NCBI RefSeq assembly: GCF_003574315.2
Contig: NZ_AP025739.1
Location: forward strand, 4,526,001 to 4,590,000
Origin: Capsulimonas corticalis
GTDB taxonomy: Bacteria; Armatimonadota; Armatimonadia; Armatimonadales; Capsulimonadaceae
Length of the DNA stretch: 64,000 bases
Direction: 5' to 3'
Of this stretch, positions 1 to 8,819 are shown piece by piece. The notes beneath the pieces are model-generated. The model saw nothing but the letters and a program-made list of their open reading frames with translations. It made no database searches and was not told the origin of the DNA. Position 1 is the stretch's first letter. Each line of letters begins with the position of its first letter. The translations under genes and the position numbers were made by a program.

Positions 1-2
1 CC

Positions 3-1919
3 GATGCGCCGCAGCTTCCGCCGCCCAGTCCCGATCCGGAAAGCCCCGAGACGGCGGCGCGCAAAAAGCGGCATGGCGAGACGAATAAATCGGCGGGCAA
101 CCTGCGCAAGATCCTTCTCGCGATGGCGAAAGACCTGCGCGTCATGGTCATCAAGCTGGCCGACCGCCTGCACAACATGCGCACGCTTTCGGCGATGCCC
201 GAGCATCGCCAGGTGAAGGTCGCGCAGGAGACGCTGCAAATCTTCGGACCGCTGGCGCACCGCCTCGGGATCTGGCAGATCAAGTGGCAGCTGGAAGACC
301 TCGCCTTCAAGTATTCGAACCCCACGGCCTACAACGAAATCAAGCAGAAGCTGGACCGCACCCGCGCCCAGCGCGAGCAGGAGATTGGCGGCGCCACGGA
401 CATGCTCCGCAAGCGGCTCGCCGAGGAGAATATCCAGGCCGAGATCCAGGGCCGTCCCAAGCACCTTTACTCCATCTACAACAAGATGCAGAAGCAGGAT
501 ATCGATCTGGACGAAGTCTACGATCTGATCGCCCTGCGCGTGATCGTGAACAGCGTCTCCGAGTGCTACCACGCCCTCGGCGTCGTCCACGACCTCTGGA
601 TGCCGGTCCCGGGCCGCTTTGACGACTACATCGCCAAGGCGAAGTCCAACGGCTATCAGTCGCTGCACACGAAGGTCCTGGGACCCACGGGCGAACCGCT
701 GGAGATCCAGATCCGCACGGTTGAGATGCACCGCCTGGCCGACTTCGGCATCGCGGCGCACTGGCAGTACAAAGAGGGACGCGCCAAAACATCGGGCGAC
801 CGCGGCTTCGAGAAGAAGATGAGCCTGCTGCGCCAGCAGCTCTTCGACTGGCAGTCCGACGCCAAGGAGCCGGGCGAGTTCCTGCGCTCCGTCGTCAGCG
901 ACCTGTTCACCGATCAGGTCTTCGTGTTCACGCCCAAGGGCGACGTCCTCGATTTTCCGCGCGGCGCCACCCCCGTCGACGCCGCTTACCGAATTCACTC
1001 TGATCTTGGCCTGCACTGCGTCGGCGCCAAAGTGAACGGCAAGATCGTTCCGCTGACTTACCAGTTCAACAACGGCGATATCGTCGAGATCCTGGCGCGT
1101 CCGAATGCGAGTCCTTCGCTCGACTGGCTCGCCAGCGCCAAGACCAGCCATGCGCGCACCAAGATCAAGGCGTACTTCCGCAAGCTCCGCTTCACCGCCA
1201 ACGTCGCGCGCGGCCGGGAGCTGATGCAAAAAGAGCTGGATCGCCTGCACCTGGACAGCAAGCATCTGCTGTCCGCCGATATCCTGACCAAAGTCGCCAC
1301 CGCCATGGCGATGCACTCGCAGGAAGAGCTTCTCGCGGCGATCGGCTACGGCGATGTCGCCGTCGGCACCATGCTCACGCGCCTCCGAGCACTGACGCAG
1401 GAAACGACGCACACCGCGCCGACTTACGAGCGCAAGGGCGGAAATAACGGCAAGCTTCAGGTTGGGGGAGATTTAGAAGACGTCGCGATCACGCGCGCCA
1501 AGTGCTGTCAGCCGGTGCCCGGCGACGAAGTGACCGGCTACATGACGCGCGGCAAGGGCGTCGCCCTGCACCGCCATGGCTGTCCCAATGTCACCCACTA
1601 CCAGCAGACGGAGCCCGAACGGCTTCTGGAAGTCGATTGGAAGCCGTCGGACAACACCCAGCGCTATCTCACGGATATCAAGGTCGAACTCGCCGACCGC
1701 ATCGGCCTGCTGGAAGACGTTGGGAAACTGTTCAGCGAGGCAAAGACCAACATCCAGGCCATCCGCACCCGTTCGCTCCCAAACCACACCGCCGTCATGC
1801 AGATCAGCTTCGACGCCGCCGACACCGCCCACATCGCCGCCGTCATGGTGCGCCTGCAAAGATTAACGGATGTCATGGACATCCATCGCCTCGGCGTGAA
1901 TGAAGAACCAGTCGAATAG
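3..1919 (+). CDS. relA: RelA/SpoT-type (p)ppGpp synthetase/hydrolase, 5' end outside window
   Basis: The C-terminal 638 residues of a bifunctional stringent-response enzyme that makes and/or degrades (p)ppGpp. The reading frame is open to the left edge, so the start and most of the HD hydrolase domain lie upstream; its tail is seen in KLADRLHNMRTL. The RelA_SpoT synthetase domain follows (GRPKHLYSIYNK, YDLIALRVIV, NGYQSLHTK, EIQIRT), then a TGS domain (VFVFTPKGDVLDFPRGATPVD), a helical/zinc-finger-like part containing AKCCQPVPGDEV, and a C-terminal ACT domain ending near the TAG stop. The stretch just before the HD tail (bases 3-100) is a Pro/Glu/Arg/Lys-rich linker. Whether hydrolase activity is intact cannot be judged, because its HD and ED motifs are not in the window. 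Confidence 0.95.
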   Translation, partial: DAPQLPPPSPDPESPETAARKKRHGETNKSAGNLRKILLAMAKDLRVMVIKLADRLHNMRTLSAMPEHRQVKVAQETLQIFGPLAHRLGIWQIKWQLEDLAFKYSNPTAYNEIKQKLDRTRAQREQEIGGATDMLRKRLAEENIQAEIQGRPKHLYSIYNKMQKQDIDLDEVYDLIALRVIVNSVSECYHALGVVHDLWMPVPGRFDDYIAKAKSNGYQSLHTKVLGPTGEPLEIQIRTVEMHRLADFGIAAHWQYKEGRAKTSGDRGFEKKMSLLRQQLFDWQSDAKEPGEFLRSVVSDLFTDQVFVFTPKGDVLDFPRGATPVDAAYRIHSDLGLHCVGAKVNGKIVPLTYQFNNGDIVEILARPNASPSLDWLASAKTSHARTKIKAYFRKLRFTANVARGRELMQKELDRLHLDSKHLLSADILTKVATAMAMHSQEELLAAIGYGDVAVGTMLTRLRALTQETTHTAPTYERKGGNNGKLQVGGDLEDVAITRAKCCQPVPGDEVTGYMTRGKGVALHRHGCPNVTHYQQTEPERLLEVDWKPSDNTQRYLTDIKVELADRIGLLEDVGKLFSEAKTNIQAIRTRSLPNHTAVMQISFDAADTAHIAAVMVRLQRLTDVMDIHRLGVNEEPVE

Positions 1920-1929
1920 GATCGTTCCC

Positions 1930-3159
1930 TCAGTCCGCCAGGTGCCGATCTCGGATCCCCAGCAGGTACAAAAGCGCGTCTAATCCCATCAGCGAGATGG
2001 AATGCTCGGCTTTCTGCCGAACGAGCGGCTTGGCGTGGAAGGCGACGCCGATGCCGGCGACGCTGAGCATGGGGAGGTCGTTCGCGCCGTCGCCGATGGC
2101 GATGGTCTGTGCGAGGACGATCTGTTCCTTGTCGGCGATCTCCCGAAGGATCTCGGCTTTGCGCTGTCCGTCGATCACTTCGCCGAGAATTTCGCCCGTG
2201 AGGCGGTTGTCGACGACCTCCAGCTCGTGGGCGTAGACGTAATCGAATCCCAGATCTGCTTGCAGGCGCCGGGCGAAGTGCGTGAAGCCGCCGGAGATGA
2301 TGCCGGTCTTGTAACCGAGCATCTTGAGCGTGCGGAGAAGCCGATCGGCTCCTTGTGTCAGGGGAAGGTTGTTCGCGACATCGTCCAGCGCATCGCCACT
2401 GAGACCCTTGAGCAGGGCCATCCTGCGGCGGAAGCTTGTCGGGAAGTCGATTTCGCCCCGCATGGCCGATGCGGTGATGGCGCTGACTTCGTCATAGACG
2501 CCGGCGCGACGCGCCAGCTCGTCGATGACCTCCATCTGGATCAGCGTCGAATCCATGTCGAACACCACCAGACGCCGGTTGCGCCGGAAGATGGAATCTT
2601 CCTGCACGGCGATGTCAAAATCCTCATCGCGGGCGAGGGACAGCAGCGACTGCCGCAGCGCCGTGGCGTCGGCGTGGTTGCCCGTGAGCGCGAACTGAAT
2701 ACACATCCGCGGATTTTCCGCTCGGGACGCGGCGTCCCTTCCCGAAAGCCGGTCCATTACCGCGATGTTCAGGCCGTATTCGGTGAATTTGCGCGTCACC
2801 GACGCAAGCTGCGCCGCCGTGATCCGCGAGCCCAGCAGGGTGATGATAAACCGCTGCTGTTTCTGTTCGCCGATCCACTCCCGGTAATTATCCTCCGAGA
2901 CCGGTTTGATACGCACCTTGACGCCCGCGCTCCGCGCCTCTTCCTCCAGCGCGCCGATTAGCGAAGCGGTCATGTCGCTTTCGACCTGAACCATCAAACC
3001 GAACGTCAGCGAGTTGTGAATGACCGCCTGGCCGATATCCAGCAGCGTCGCGCCCGCTTCCGCCAGAATGCTCGCGAACGCATTGGTGAGGCCGGGGCGG
3101 TCCGATCCGGAAACCGTGATAAGAAAAGTTTCTTGCATGGGAATAAACGTCATTGTCAT
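1930..3159 (-). CDS. serB: Phosphoserine phosphatase with two N-terminal ACT domains
   Basis: Last step of L-serine biosynthesis: O-phosphoserine to serine plus phosphate, in the cytoplasm. 409 residues. An ACT domain covers about residues 10-85 (ITVSGSDRPGLTNAFASILA), a second about 103-185, and the HAD phosphatase domain starts near 197 with the catalytic DxD (D201, D203 in FDMDSTL). Later HAD motifs are visible (IISGGFTHFA, GDGANDLPML). The ACT domains suggest allosteric control by an amino acid, as in SerB2-type enzymes. The start used is the first ATG; ATGs at codons 3 and 8 are possible and no strong ribosome site separates them. A strong hairpin terminator lies just upstream, so it is transcribed independently of the ClpX-like gene. 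It converges on the RelA gene with an 11-base gap. Confidence 0.95.
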   Translation of the reverse strand: MTMTFIPMQETFLITVSGSDRPGLTNAFASILAEAGATLLDIGQAVIHNSLTFGLMVQVESDMTASLIGALEEEARSAGVKVRIKPVSEDNYREWIGEQKQQRFIITLLGSRITAAQLASVTRKFTEYGLNIAVMDRLSGRDAASRAENPRMCIQFALTGNHADATALRQSLLSLARDEDFDIAVQEDSIFRRNRRLVVFDMDSTLIQMEVIDELARRAGVYDEVSAITASAMRGEIDFPTSFRRRMALLKGLSGDALDDVANNLPLTQGADRLLRTLKMLGYKTGIISGGFTHFARRLQADLGFDYVYAHELEVVDNRLTGEILGEVIDGQRKAEILREIADKEQIVLAQTIAIGDGANDLPMLSVAGIGVAFHAKPLVRQKAEHSISLMGLDALLYLLGIRDRHLAD

Positions 3160-3168
3160 CCAAACAAA

Positions 3169-3197
3169 ACGGCCGGCGATTGAAAATCGCCGGCCGT
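3169..3197 (-). terminator. Intrinsic terminator of the ClpX-like gene
   Basis: A perfect 12-bp stem (3169-3180 with 3186-3197) with a 5-base loop. On the minus strand it is followed by TTTTGTTT. It separates the ClpX-like gene (ends 3203) from serB (starts 3159). Confidence 0.85.
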
Positions 3198-3202
3198 CTT
3201 TA

Positions 3203-4585
3203 TTATACCGCTCGCGCGAACCCTGCTTCCTGGCTCGTCTTCTTCTCCATCGTCTCCCCGACTTTTAACACTACATCGTACTTCGATGGGTCTTCCAGGG
3301 ACTCGGGGCCGACTTCCACGCTGATCACCTTCGGATCGCCGCTGACTTCGTAGCGGGCGCGGCTTGTCATTCCCTTGACCAGGGAGCGCAGGGCGCGGAC
3401 TCCGGTCTTCATGGAGGTTGCCTTTTCGACGATGCTGTCGAGCGCTTCCTCGGTCACGACGAGTTCAATACCGTCGCGTCGGAACAGTTCGACCTGCTGG
3501 CGGACGATCGCGTTCTTCGGCTCGGTGAGGGCGCGGCGCATCTGCTCCTTGGTGAGCGGCGCGAGCGGGACGATAATAGGGAGGCGTCCGGCGAGCTCCG
3601 GCACGAAGCCATAGTCGATCAGGCTTTCGATCAGCACTTCCATCGGCGCTTCGGAAAGGATCTGGAAGTCGCGCTGCGGATCGCCGGCGATGGCGGCGGG
3701 CGTGGCGCGCAGGCCGATGGTGCGCTCCGTCTGGCGCTTCATCTTCTTCGCGACAATTTCCGGCAAGCCCTCAAAGGCGCCGCCGCCGATAAACAGGATC
3801 TTGCTCGTGTCGATATACTCCGGCGGCGCGTCCGGGTGCTTGCGGCCCGATGCCCCTAAGGGCAATTGCGCCATGGTGCCTTCGATCAGCTTCAGCAGGG
3901 CGTGCTGGACGCTTTCGCCGCTGACGTCGCGGGTGATCGAGGGGTTCGCCTGGCTCTTGCGGGCGATCTTGTCGATCTCATCCAGGAAGACGACGCCGCG
4001 CGCGGCCCACTCCAGATCTTCGCCGGCGTCCAGATAGAGGGGCGTCAGCACGCTTTCGACGTCGTTGCCGGTGTATCCCGTGGGAGACAGGCTGGTGGCG
4101 TCCGCCGAGGCGAAGGGGACGCCGAGCGAGCGCGCCAGTGTCTTCGCGATCAGCGTCTTGCCGCTTCCCGAGGGGCCGACAAGCAGGATGTTCGCTTTCT
4201 CCAGCTCGACTTCGGGAGTCGTGCCCATTTCTTTGCTCTCCACGTCCGACTGGTGGATGCGGTGATGATCGTAGAGGCCGACCGCGACATCGCGCTTGGC
4301 GCGCTCCTGGCCGATCACGTATTCGTCCAATTTGGCGACGATGTCGCGCGGAGTCTGGTGGAAGTCCGCAAGCGCCTGACGGGCCTGTTCGCGGCGCTGC
4401 ATCAGCTCATCGTCGTCGGACAGGCGCTGAGTATCCTGCACGCGCTTTTGCAGATCCACGCCGGCGTTGAAGCCCGGCCAATCGCGGTGGCAGATGTAAT
4501 GTCCGACACTATCGATCTCGATGATCTGTCCCCGGTCGCGCTCCACTTCGAAATCCGCCCCGCAGACCATGCAACTTGCTTTCAA
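3203..4585 (-). CDS. ClpX-like AAA+ unfoldase with altered zinc finger and ClpP loop
   Basis: A AAA+ ATPase of the ClpX family, the unfoldase that feeds proteins to ClpP. About 460 residues. The start chosen is TTG at 4585, because GGAGG sits 6 bases upstream; an in-frame TTG at 4600 has no such site. Residues 5-8 are CxxC and C32 follows, but the fourth zinc ligand of ClpX (YICDEC) is replaced (YICHRD). Walker A GPSGSGKT lies near 137-144 and Walker B VVFLDE near 198. The pore and sensor segments match ClpX (SGESVQHALLKLIEGT). The ClpP-docking IGF tripeptide appears as IGL (290-292). Whether it still serves ClpP or acts alone is open; no clpP is nearby. A 9-bp hairpin (4606-4629) lies in its leader. 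Confidence 0.88.
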   Translation of the reverse strand: MKASCMVCGADFEVERDRGQIIEIDSVGHYICHRDWPGFNAGVDLQKRVQDTQRLSDDDELMQRREQARQALADFHQTPRDIVAKLDEYVIGQERAKRDVAVGLYDHHRIHQSDVESKEMGTTPEVELEKANILLVGPSGSGKTLIAKTLARSLGVPFASADATSLSPTGYTGNDVESVLTPLYLDAGEDLEWAARGVVFLDEIDKIARKSQANPSITRDVSGESVQHALLKLIEGTMAQLPLGASGRKHPDAPPEYIDTSKILFIGGGAFEGLPEIVAKKMKRQTERTIGLRATPAAIAGDPQRDFQILSEAPMEVLIESLIDYGFVPELAGRLPIIVPLAPLTKEQMRRALTEPKNAIVRQQVELFRRDGIELVVTEEALDSIVEKATSMKTGVRALRSLVKGMTSRARYEVSGDPKVISVEVGPESLEDPSKYDVVLKVGETMEKKTSQEAGFARAV

Positions 4586-4773
4586 GACATTCCTCCACAA
4601 CGCAAGCCCGGCGGTGATTTCCGCCGGGCGTCTGGGTGATATTTTAGCATGACGGCGATTTCGTTGTCAACGCGGACAGGCGCCCGCGCGGTCCGAAAAT
4701 CGAGCAATTGGGGCAGGAATCTCAGAAAATGAGAGTGAACTTATCTGCACCGCAATCTCAGGAGGACGAATCC

Positions 4774-5130
4774 ATGTTCGGTTATTCTCTCGCCTGTCTC
4801 AAGACGCCGGTTTTCGCTCTCGTACTGCTCGTTGTTTCTTTTCCCGCCGCATTCGCCCACCATCGGCGCCACACCCATTCCTCCAGCCGCCACGGCGGCG
4901 GCGCCACTTACTGCACTTTTTACCGCGATCGTCACGGCCGCACCGCGTCGAACCTCGCTCCGCGCGGCTCGTGGGTGCTGCTGTCGCGCGGCGGAACCTC
5001 CATGCGCGTGCGCATCACGGACACCGGCTGCAACCATTTCGACCTGACGCCCGCCCAGTTCCGCCGCTTCGCCCCGCTCAGCCACGGCGTCGTGCGCGGC
5101 GTCCAATGGCGCGTTCTGCCGCACAAGTAA
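4774..5130 (+). CDS. Small secreted RlpA-like double-psi beta-barrel protein
   Basis: About 118 residues. The ATG at 4774 is preceded by an excellent ribosome site (AGGAGGA, 4760-4766), so longer upstream readings are not used. The N-terminus has a hydrophobic segment (VFALVLLVVSFPAAFA) that looks like a signal peptide ending near residue 27, followed by a His/Ser-rich stretch. The rest resembles the RlpA/barwin double-psi beta-barrel: ATYCTFY, ASNLAPRGSWVLL and RVRITDTGCNHFDLTPAQF, the last matching the RlpA IND-RG...DLS block with its Asp kept. RlpA proteins bind or cleave peptidoglycan; whether this short version is catalytic is unknown. It stands alone and ends in a shared terminator. Confidence 0.75.
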   Translation: MFGYSLACLKTPVFALVLLVVSFPAAFAHHRRHTHSSSRHGGGATYCTFYRDRHGRTASNLAPRGSWVLLSRGGTSMRVRITDTGCNHFDLTPAQFRRFAPLSHGVVRGVQWRVLPHK

Positions 5131-5154
5131 GATATGTAGGATCCAAACAGCAAA

Positions 5155-5189
5155 ACGCCTCTGTGCGCCGCAATGGCGCACAGAGGCGT
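5155..5189. terminator. Bidirectional terminator between RlpA-like gene and tRNA-Pro
   Basis: A perfect 15-bp stem (5155-5169 with 5175-5189) with a 5-base loop. It is followed by TTGTTT on the plus strand and TTTTGCTGTTT on the minus strand, so it can end both the RlpA-like gene and the tRNA. Confidence 0.8.
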
Positions 5190-5194
5190 TTGTT

Positions 5195-5270
5195 TGGTCG
5201 GGGTGGAGAGACTCGAACTCTCGGCTTCTACTTCCCAAAAGTAGCGCGCTACCAACTGCGCCACACCCCG
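5195..5270 (-). tRNA. tRNA-Pro(UGG)
   Basis: Read on the minus strand the sequence folds as a complete cloverleaf: acceptor CGGGGTG/CACCCCG, D arm GCGC/GCGC, anticodon stem CTACT/AGTAG around loop TTTGGGA (anticodon TGG), T arm GAGAG/CTCTC with loop TTCGAGT, discriminator A and an encoded CCA. The C1-G72 first pair is typical of bacterial tRNA-Pro. The tRNA body is 73 nt, 76 with CCA. Confidence 0.97.
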
Positions 5271-5320
5271 CCGAACGTTTGCAGATTATACCGGGTGAAG
5301 GAGGGCGGCGTCAAGGGGCC

Positions 5321-6088
5321 TTACACCCGCCGCACCGGAATCCCACGCTCGGCCAGATAGTCTTTGATCTCGCCCACCGTGAAAGTCCCATAGTGGACGA
5401 TGCTGGAGACGAGCGCCGCCTGGGCGCCGCCTGCGGTGACGGCGTCGTGGATGTGTTCCAGGGTTCCGGCGCCGCCGCTGGCGATCACCGGAATGTTGAC
5501 GCGCTGGGTGACGGCCTGGGTCAGCGGGATGTCGTAGCCGGCCAGGGTGCCGTCGGCGTCCATGGAGGTCAGCATGATCTCGCCGGCGCCCCGGTCTTCC
5601 ATCTCCAGCGCCCAGTCTAAGGCGTCGATGCCGGTGGGGGTGCGTCCGCCGTGGATGTGGACCTCCCAACCGGAGGGAGTGTTGCCCGTCTTCTTCGGGT
5701 CGATCGCGACGACCACGCACTGCGCGCCGAAGGCGCGGGAGCACTCAGTGATCAGCTCGGGGTTGGTCACGGCGGCCGTGTTGATGCTGGCTTTGTCCGC
5801 GCCCGTCTTGAGGATACGCCGAAAGTCTTCCACGGTCTTGATGCCGCCGCCGACGCAGAAGGGGATGAAGACTTCCTCGGCCACGCGGCGGGCGTAATCG
5901 AACATCAGGTCGCGCTTTTCATGGGAGGCGGTGATGTCCAAAAACACCAGCTCGTCCGCGCCCTGGGCGTCGTAGAGCGCCGCGCGTTCAACCGGGTCGC
6001 CTGCGTCGCGGATATTCAAAAAGTTCGTCCCTTTGACCACGCGGCCGTTTTGGACGTCGAGGCAGGGAATGATTCGTGTCGCCAGCAT
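5321..6088 (-). CDS. hisF: Imidazole glycerol phosphate synthase cyclase subunit
   Basis: The synthase/cyclase half of IGP synthase in histidine biosynthesis. With the HisH glutaminase it converts PRFAR and ammonia to imidazole glycerol phosphate and AICAR. 255 residues, full length for the family. A (beta/alpha)8 barrel with the catalytic acid pair D11 (IIPCLDV) and D130 (VAIDPKK), phosphate-binding loops [10 protein letters not shown] and [10 protein letters not shown], and the C-terminal strand ending IPVRRV. It stands alone here, with no hisH, hisA or hisI next to it, so the his genes are scattered. A TATAAT hexamer at 6122-6127 (minus) is its likely -10 element, giving a leader of about 30 nt. 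Confidence 0.97.
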   Translation of the reverse strand: MLATRIIPCLDVQNGRVVKGTNFLNIRDAGDPVERAALYDAQGADELVFLDITASHEKRDLMFDYARRVAEEVFIPFCVGGGIKTVEDFRRILKTGADKASINTAAVTNPELITECSRAFGAQCVVVAIDPKKTGNTPSGWEVHIHGGRTPTGIDALDWALEMEDRGAGEIMLTSMDADGTLAGYDIPLTQAVTQRVNIPVIASGGAGTLEHIHDAVTAGGAQAALVSSIVHYGTFTVGEIKDYLAERGIPVRRV

Positions 6089-6121
6089 ATTCGTGTCTCA
6101 AATTCTCGGGTTAGTGTCTCT

Positions 6122-6127
6122 ATTATA
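6122..6127 (-). promoter_or_regulatory. Predicted -10 element of hisF
   Basis: TATAAT on the minus strand, 33 bases before the hisF ATG. I see no convincing -35 element. Confidence 0.5.
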
Positions 6128-6207
6128 CCTCCCGTGGTTGGCGGGCTCTCGCGGGGCGAGGTTCTGTGGTAGAATGTCTCATCACCCGGCCATCCCCTGA
6201 ACAAACC

Positions 6208-8649
6208 ATGAAGCAACTCCAGCGCCTCTTTTTCACCCTTTGCGTGCTCCTGTGCGTGACGTCCATCGCGACGGCGCAGACCGCCGCCAACTCGGATTCC
6301 TCACAGATCGTGCTGCGCGTCGGCGGCGCCGGCGGCTTCAAGCTTCCGGGTAAGAACGATATCGCGCCGCGCTACCGGGCGGACCGCGCGATTGTCGAGA
6401 CCTTCGAGCGGGAGAATCCAGGCATCCGTCTGGAGAGCGCGCAGGGCATCCAGATCGCGGGGCCGGCGGCGGAATCGGGGCTGATGCTCCAGTTCGCGGG
6501 AGGCACCGCGCCGGATGTCGTGTATGTCAACTTCCGGGAGTCGGCGACGTATATTCAGCAGGGATTTTTGGAGCCGCTCGACGGCTATCTCAAGCAGGAT
6601 CCCGATGTCTATGGGCGTCTGAGTCCGGTGATCAAGAAGGTCATCAAGGATGTCGGCGACGGCCACGTTTACTTTATCCCTTACGCGCAGTTTGTGCAGG
6701 CGCTTTACTATCGCCGGGACCTGTTTCAGGCGGCGGGGCTGGACCCGGACCGGCCGCCGCAGACCTGGGATGAGTTTTACGATTACGCGAAAAAACTGAC
6801 AAACCAACCCAAGGGCGTTTGGGGATTTGAGTACGGCACCGATCCCGATGCGACGGCGTACTGGTGGATCAATTTCTTGTGGCAGGCCGGCGGCGAAGTC
6901 GTGCGCCGTAACGCCAAGGGACAGTGGGAGGCGGCGTTCGACACGCCCGCCGGCGTGAGCGCTCTGGAGTTCCATAAGAAGCTGATGACCGGCCCGTGGG
7001 TCGGTCCCGACGGCAAGCGCTATGTCGGCGTGGCGCGTCACAGCAGCACGATGGCGGAGGATCGGGTCAAAGGCGCGGTCGCGATGTGGTTTCAGTACCA
7101 GAGCAATATCATCGCGAACACCGCCGATACGAACTCGCTCAACCCCAGTCTGATCGGCATCGCGCCGATGCCGAAGGGACCGACCGGGATCAGCGCCAAT
7201 GAGATCAACGCGGCGAGCTGGGGCATCTCCTCGCAGATCAAAGACCCGCGCGTGCGTGACGCCGCGTGGAAGTTCGTGAAGTTTATGGCGTCCGACGACG
7301 CCGATCGGATCCGCACGAAAGCGTATGTCGAGGCGGGATTGGCGAACACCGTCAATCCGCAGTCGCTGATCAAGTATGGCTACGCCGATGACGCCGCCGG
7401 CGTGTCCAAAGCCTGGCTTCAGGCCAGCAAGACACTGTTCGAAGACGGCCGGCCCGAGCCGTACGGCGCGAATATGAGCCAGGTGTACGTGTTGCTGGGA
7501 CAGCCGCTGCAAAAGATCGAACTGGATCCGGGAAAAGACGCGCACGCGCTGCTGACCGTCGCGGCCAGCGAGGTCAATACGAAGCTGACGGGGTATGTCG
7601 ATCCCAAAGAGATGCAGCGCCGCCGGACCGGCGCGGCGGTCGTCTTCTGGATCCTCATGCTCGCGTTCTTTGGCGTCCTGGTGTGGCAGGGCAAGCTGGC
7701 TTGGAAGGCGTATCTCGCCGCGCGTCCGACGGAAACCGAGGCCAGAACGCCGCGCCCGTTCAACCTGCGCCCGCACATCATCGCGCTGCTGTTCGTCGCG
7801 CCCGCCGCGCTCTCCGTGCTGCTCTGGAAGTACTATCCGCTGGTGCGCGGCCTGGTGATCGCCTTTCAGAATTACCAGCTGCTCGCCCCGCCGCGTTTCG
7901 TCGGTCTCGATAACTTCATCGACTGCTTCTATCAGCCGTCGTTCTGGGCCGGGATCCGTGTTTCGATCCTCTTCACGCTTTACAACCTGATCTTCGGTTT
8001 CTTCCTGCCGATCTTCATCGCCCTGGCGCTTTCGGAGATCCCGCGCGGGAAGATGCTGTTCCGGACGATCTACTATCTCCCAGCGGTCGTCAACGGCTTC
8101 GTCGTGCTGTATCTTTGGAAATGGTTCGAGGACAGCACCCCGCAGGGCTTGTTCAACACCATTATCTCCTTCGTGACCATGGGCGCCAAAGGCCCTTACG
8201 ACTGGCTCGGCACGCCCGCGCTCGCTCTCTTCGCGGCCACGCTCCCCGGGATCTGGACGACCGCCGGCCCCGGCAGCATCATCTACCTCGCCGCCCTCAA
8301 AGGCGTACCGGATGAGATGTACGAAGCCGCCGACCTCGACGGCGCGTCGGTCATGACCAAGGTCTGGAAGATCACTCTTCCCACACTGCGTCCGCTGATC
8401 ATGATCACATTTCTGGGCGCCGCCATCGCCTCGTTCCAAGCCTCGGAAACAATGCTCGTCATGACCGGCGGCGGCCCGCTCTACGCCACGCACTCGCTCG
8501 GTCTGGAGATCTGGTACAACGCGTTTATGTACCTGAAGTTCGGCTACGCGACAGCCGCCGCGTGGATTATGGGGATGATGCTGGTTGGGTTTACGGTTTT
8601 CCAGCTGAGGATTATCAAGAACCTGAAGTTTGCGACGACGAAGGCGTAG
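6208..8649 (+). CDS. ABC sugar transporter: solute-binding protein fused to MalF/UgpA-type permease
   Basis: 813 residues if it starts at ATG 6208, chosen because a signal peptide begins there (MKQLQRLFFTLCVLLCV, cleavage near IATAQ); an upstream GTG at 6166 would bury it. Residues about 25-460 form a family-1 extracellular solute-binding protein (APDVVYVNF, PQTWDEFYDYAKKL, PMPKGPTG). A transmembrane segment near 475-495 follows, then a permease of the MalF/UgpA class from about 525 on, with six predicted helices and the ATPase-coupling EAA loop (MYEAADLDGASVMTKVWKITLP, starting near residue 710). Import of a sugar or glycoside is likely. The second permease (MalG type) and the ATPase (MalK type) are not adjacent. 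Binding protein and permease are normally separate polypeptides, so the fusion is notable; the reading frame is continuous. Confidence 0.88.
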   Translation: MKQLQRLFFTLCVLLCVTSIATAQTAANSDSSQIVLRVGGAGGFKLPGKNDIAPRYRADRAIVETFERENPGIRLESAQGIQIAGPAAESGLMLQFAGGTAPDVVYVNFRESATYIQQGFLEPLDGYLKQDPDVYGRLSPVIKKVIKDVGDGHVYFIPYAQFVQALYYRRDLFQAAGLDPDRPPQTWDEFYDYAKKLTNQPKGVWGFEYGTDPDATAYWWINFLWQAGGEVVRRNAKGQWEAAFDTPAGVSALEFHKKLMTGPWVGPDGKRYVGVARHSSTMAEDRVKGAVAMWFQYQSNIIANTADTNSLNPSLIGIAPMPKGPTGISANEINAASWGISSQIKDPRVRDAAWKFVKFMASDDADRIRTKAYVEAGLANTVNPQSLIKYGYADDAAGVSKAWLQASKTLFEDGRPEPYGANMSQVYVLLGQPLQKIELDPGKDAHALLTVAASEVNTKLTGYVDPKEMQRRRTGAAVVFWILMLAFFGVLVWQGKLAWKAYLAARPTETEARTPRPFNLRPHIIALLFVAPAALSVLLWKYYPLVRGLVIAFQNYQLLAPPRFVGLDNFIDCFYQPSFWAGIRVSILFTLYNLIFGFFLPIFIALALSEIPRGKMLFRTIYYLPAVVNGFVVLYLWKWFEDSTPQGLFNTIISFVTMGAKGPYDWLGTPALALFAATLPGIWTTAGPGSIIYLAALKGVPDEMYEAADLDGASVMTKVWKITLPTLRPLIMITFLGAAIASFQASETMLVMTGGGPLYATHSLGLEIWYNAFMYLKFGYATAAAWIMGMMLVGFTVFQLRIIKNLKFATTKA

Positions 8650-8819
8650 GGGAGGCCTCACCCGGCCCTTCGGGCCACCCTCTCCCAAAGGTCTGGGCGA
8701 GGGTTAAGAGTTGGATCAAAGATCCAAAAGATCTTAACTTAAAACTCTGACTCCCCGGCTCTCCCAATTTTGGGAGAGCCGGGGACCCGCTTGCGGGTGG
8801 AGGGGGGTGAGGGCCATCC
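8650..8819. repeat. Palindromic intergenic element with strong hairpin
   Basis: 170 bp with no gene. The ends are imperfect inverted copies (GGCCTCACCC...CTCTCCCA against TGGGAGAG...GGGTGAGGGCC). At its centre-right is a 15-bp hairpin (8753-8784) that could also stop transcription of the transporter gene. The shape is that of dispersed REP/MITE-like repeats. No coding potential is seen. Confidence 0.55.

Noticed and set aside
4708-4773. Longer start for the RlpA-like gene at 4708
   Set aside because: It has no ribosome site and would put 22 polar residues before the signal peptide. AGGAGGA directly precedes ATG 4774.
6301-8688. 795-codon open frame opposite the fused transporter
   Set aside because: High GC third positions leave the antisense frame open. 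It has no family motif, whereas the sense frame has a signal peptide, binding-protein and permease motifs.
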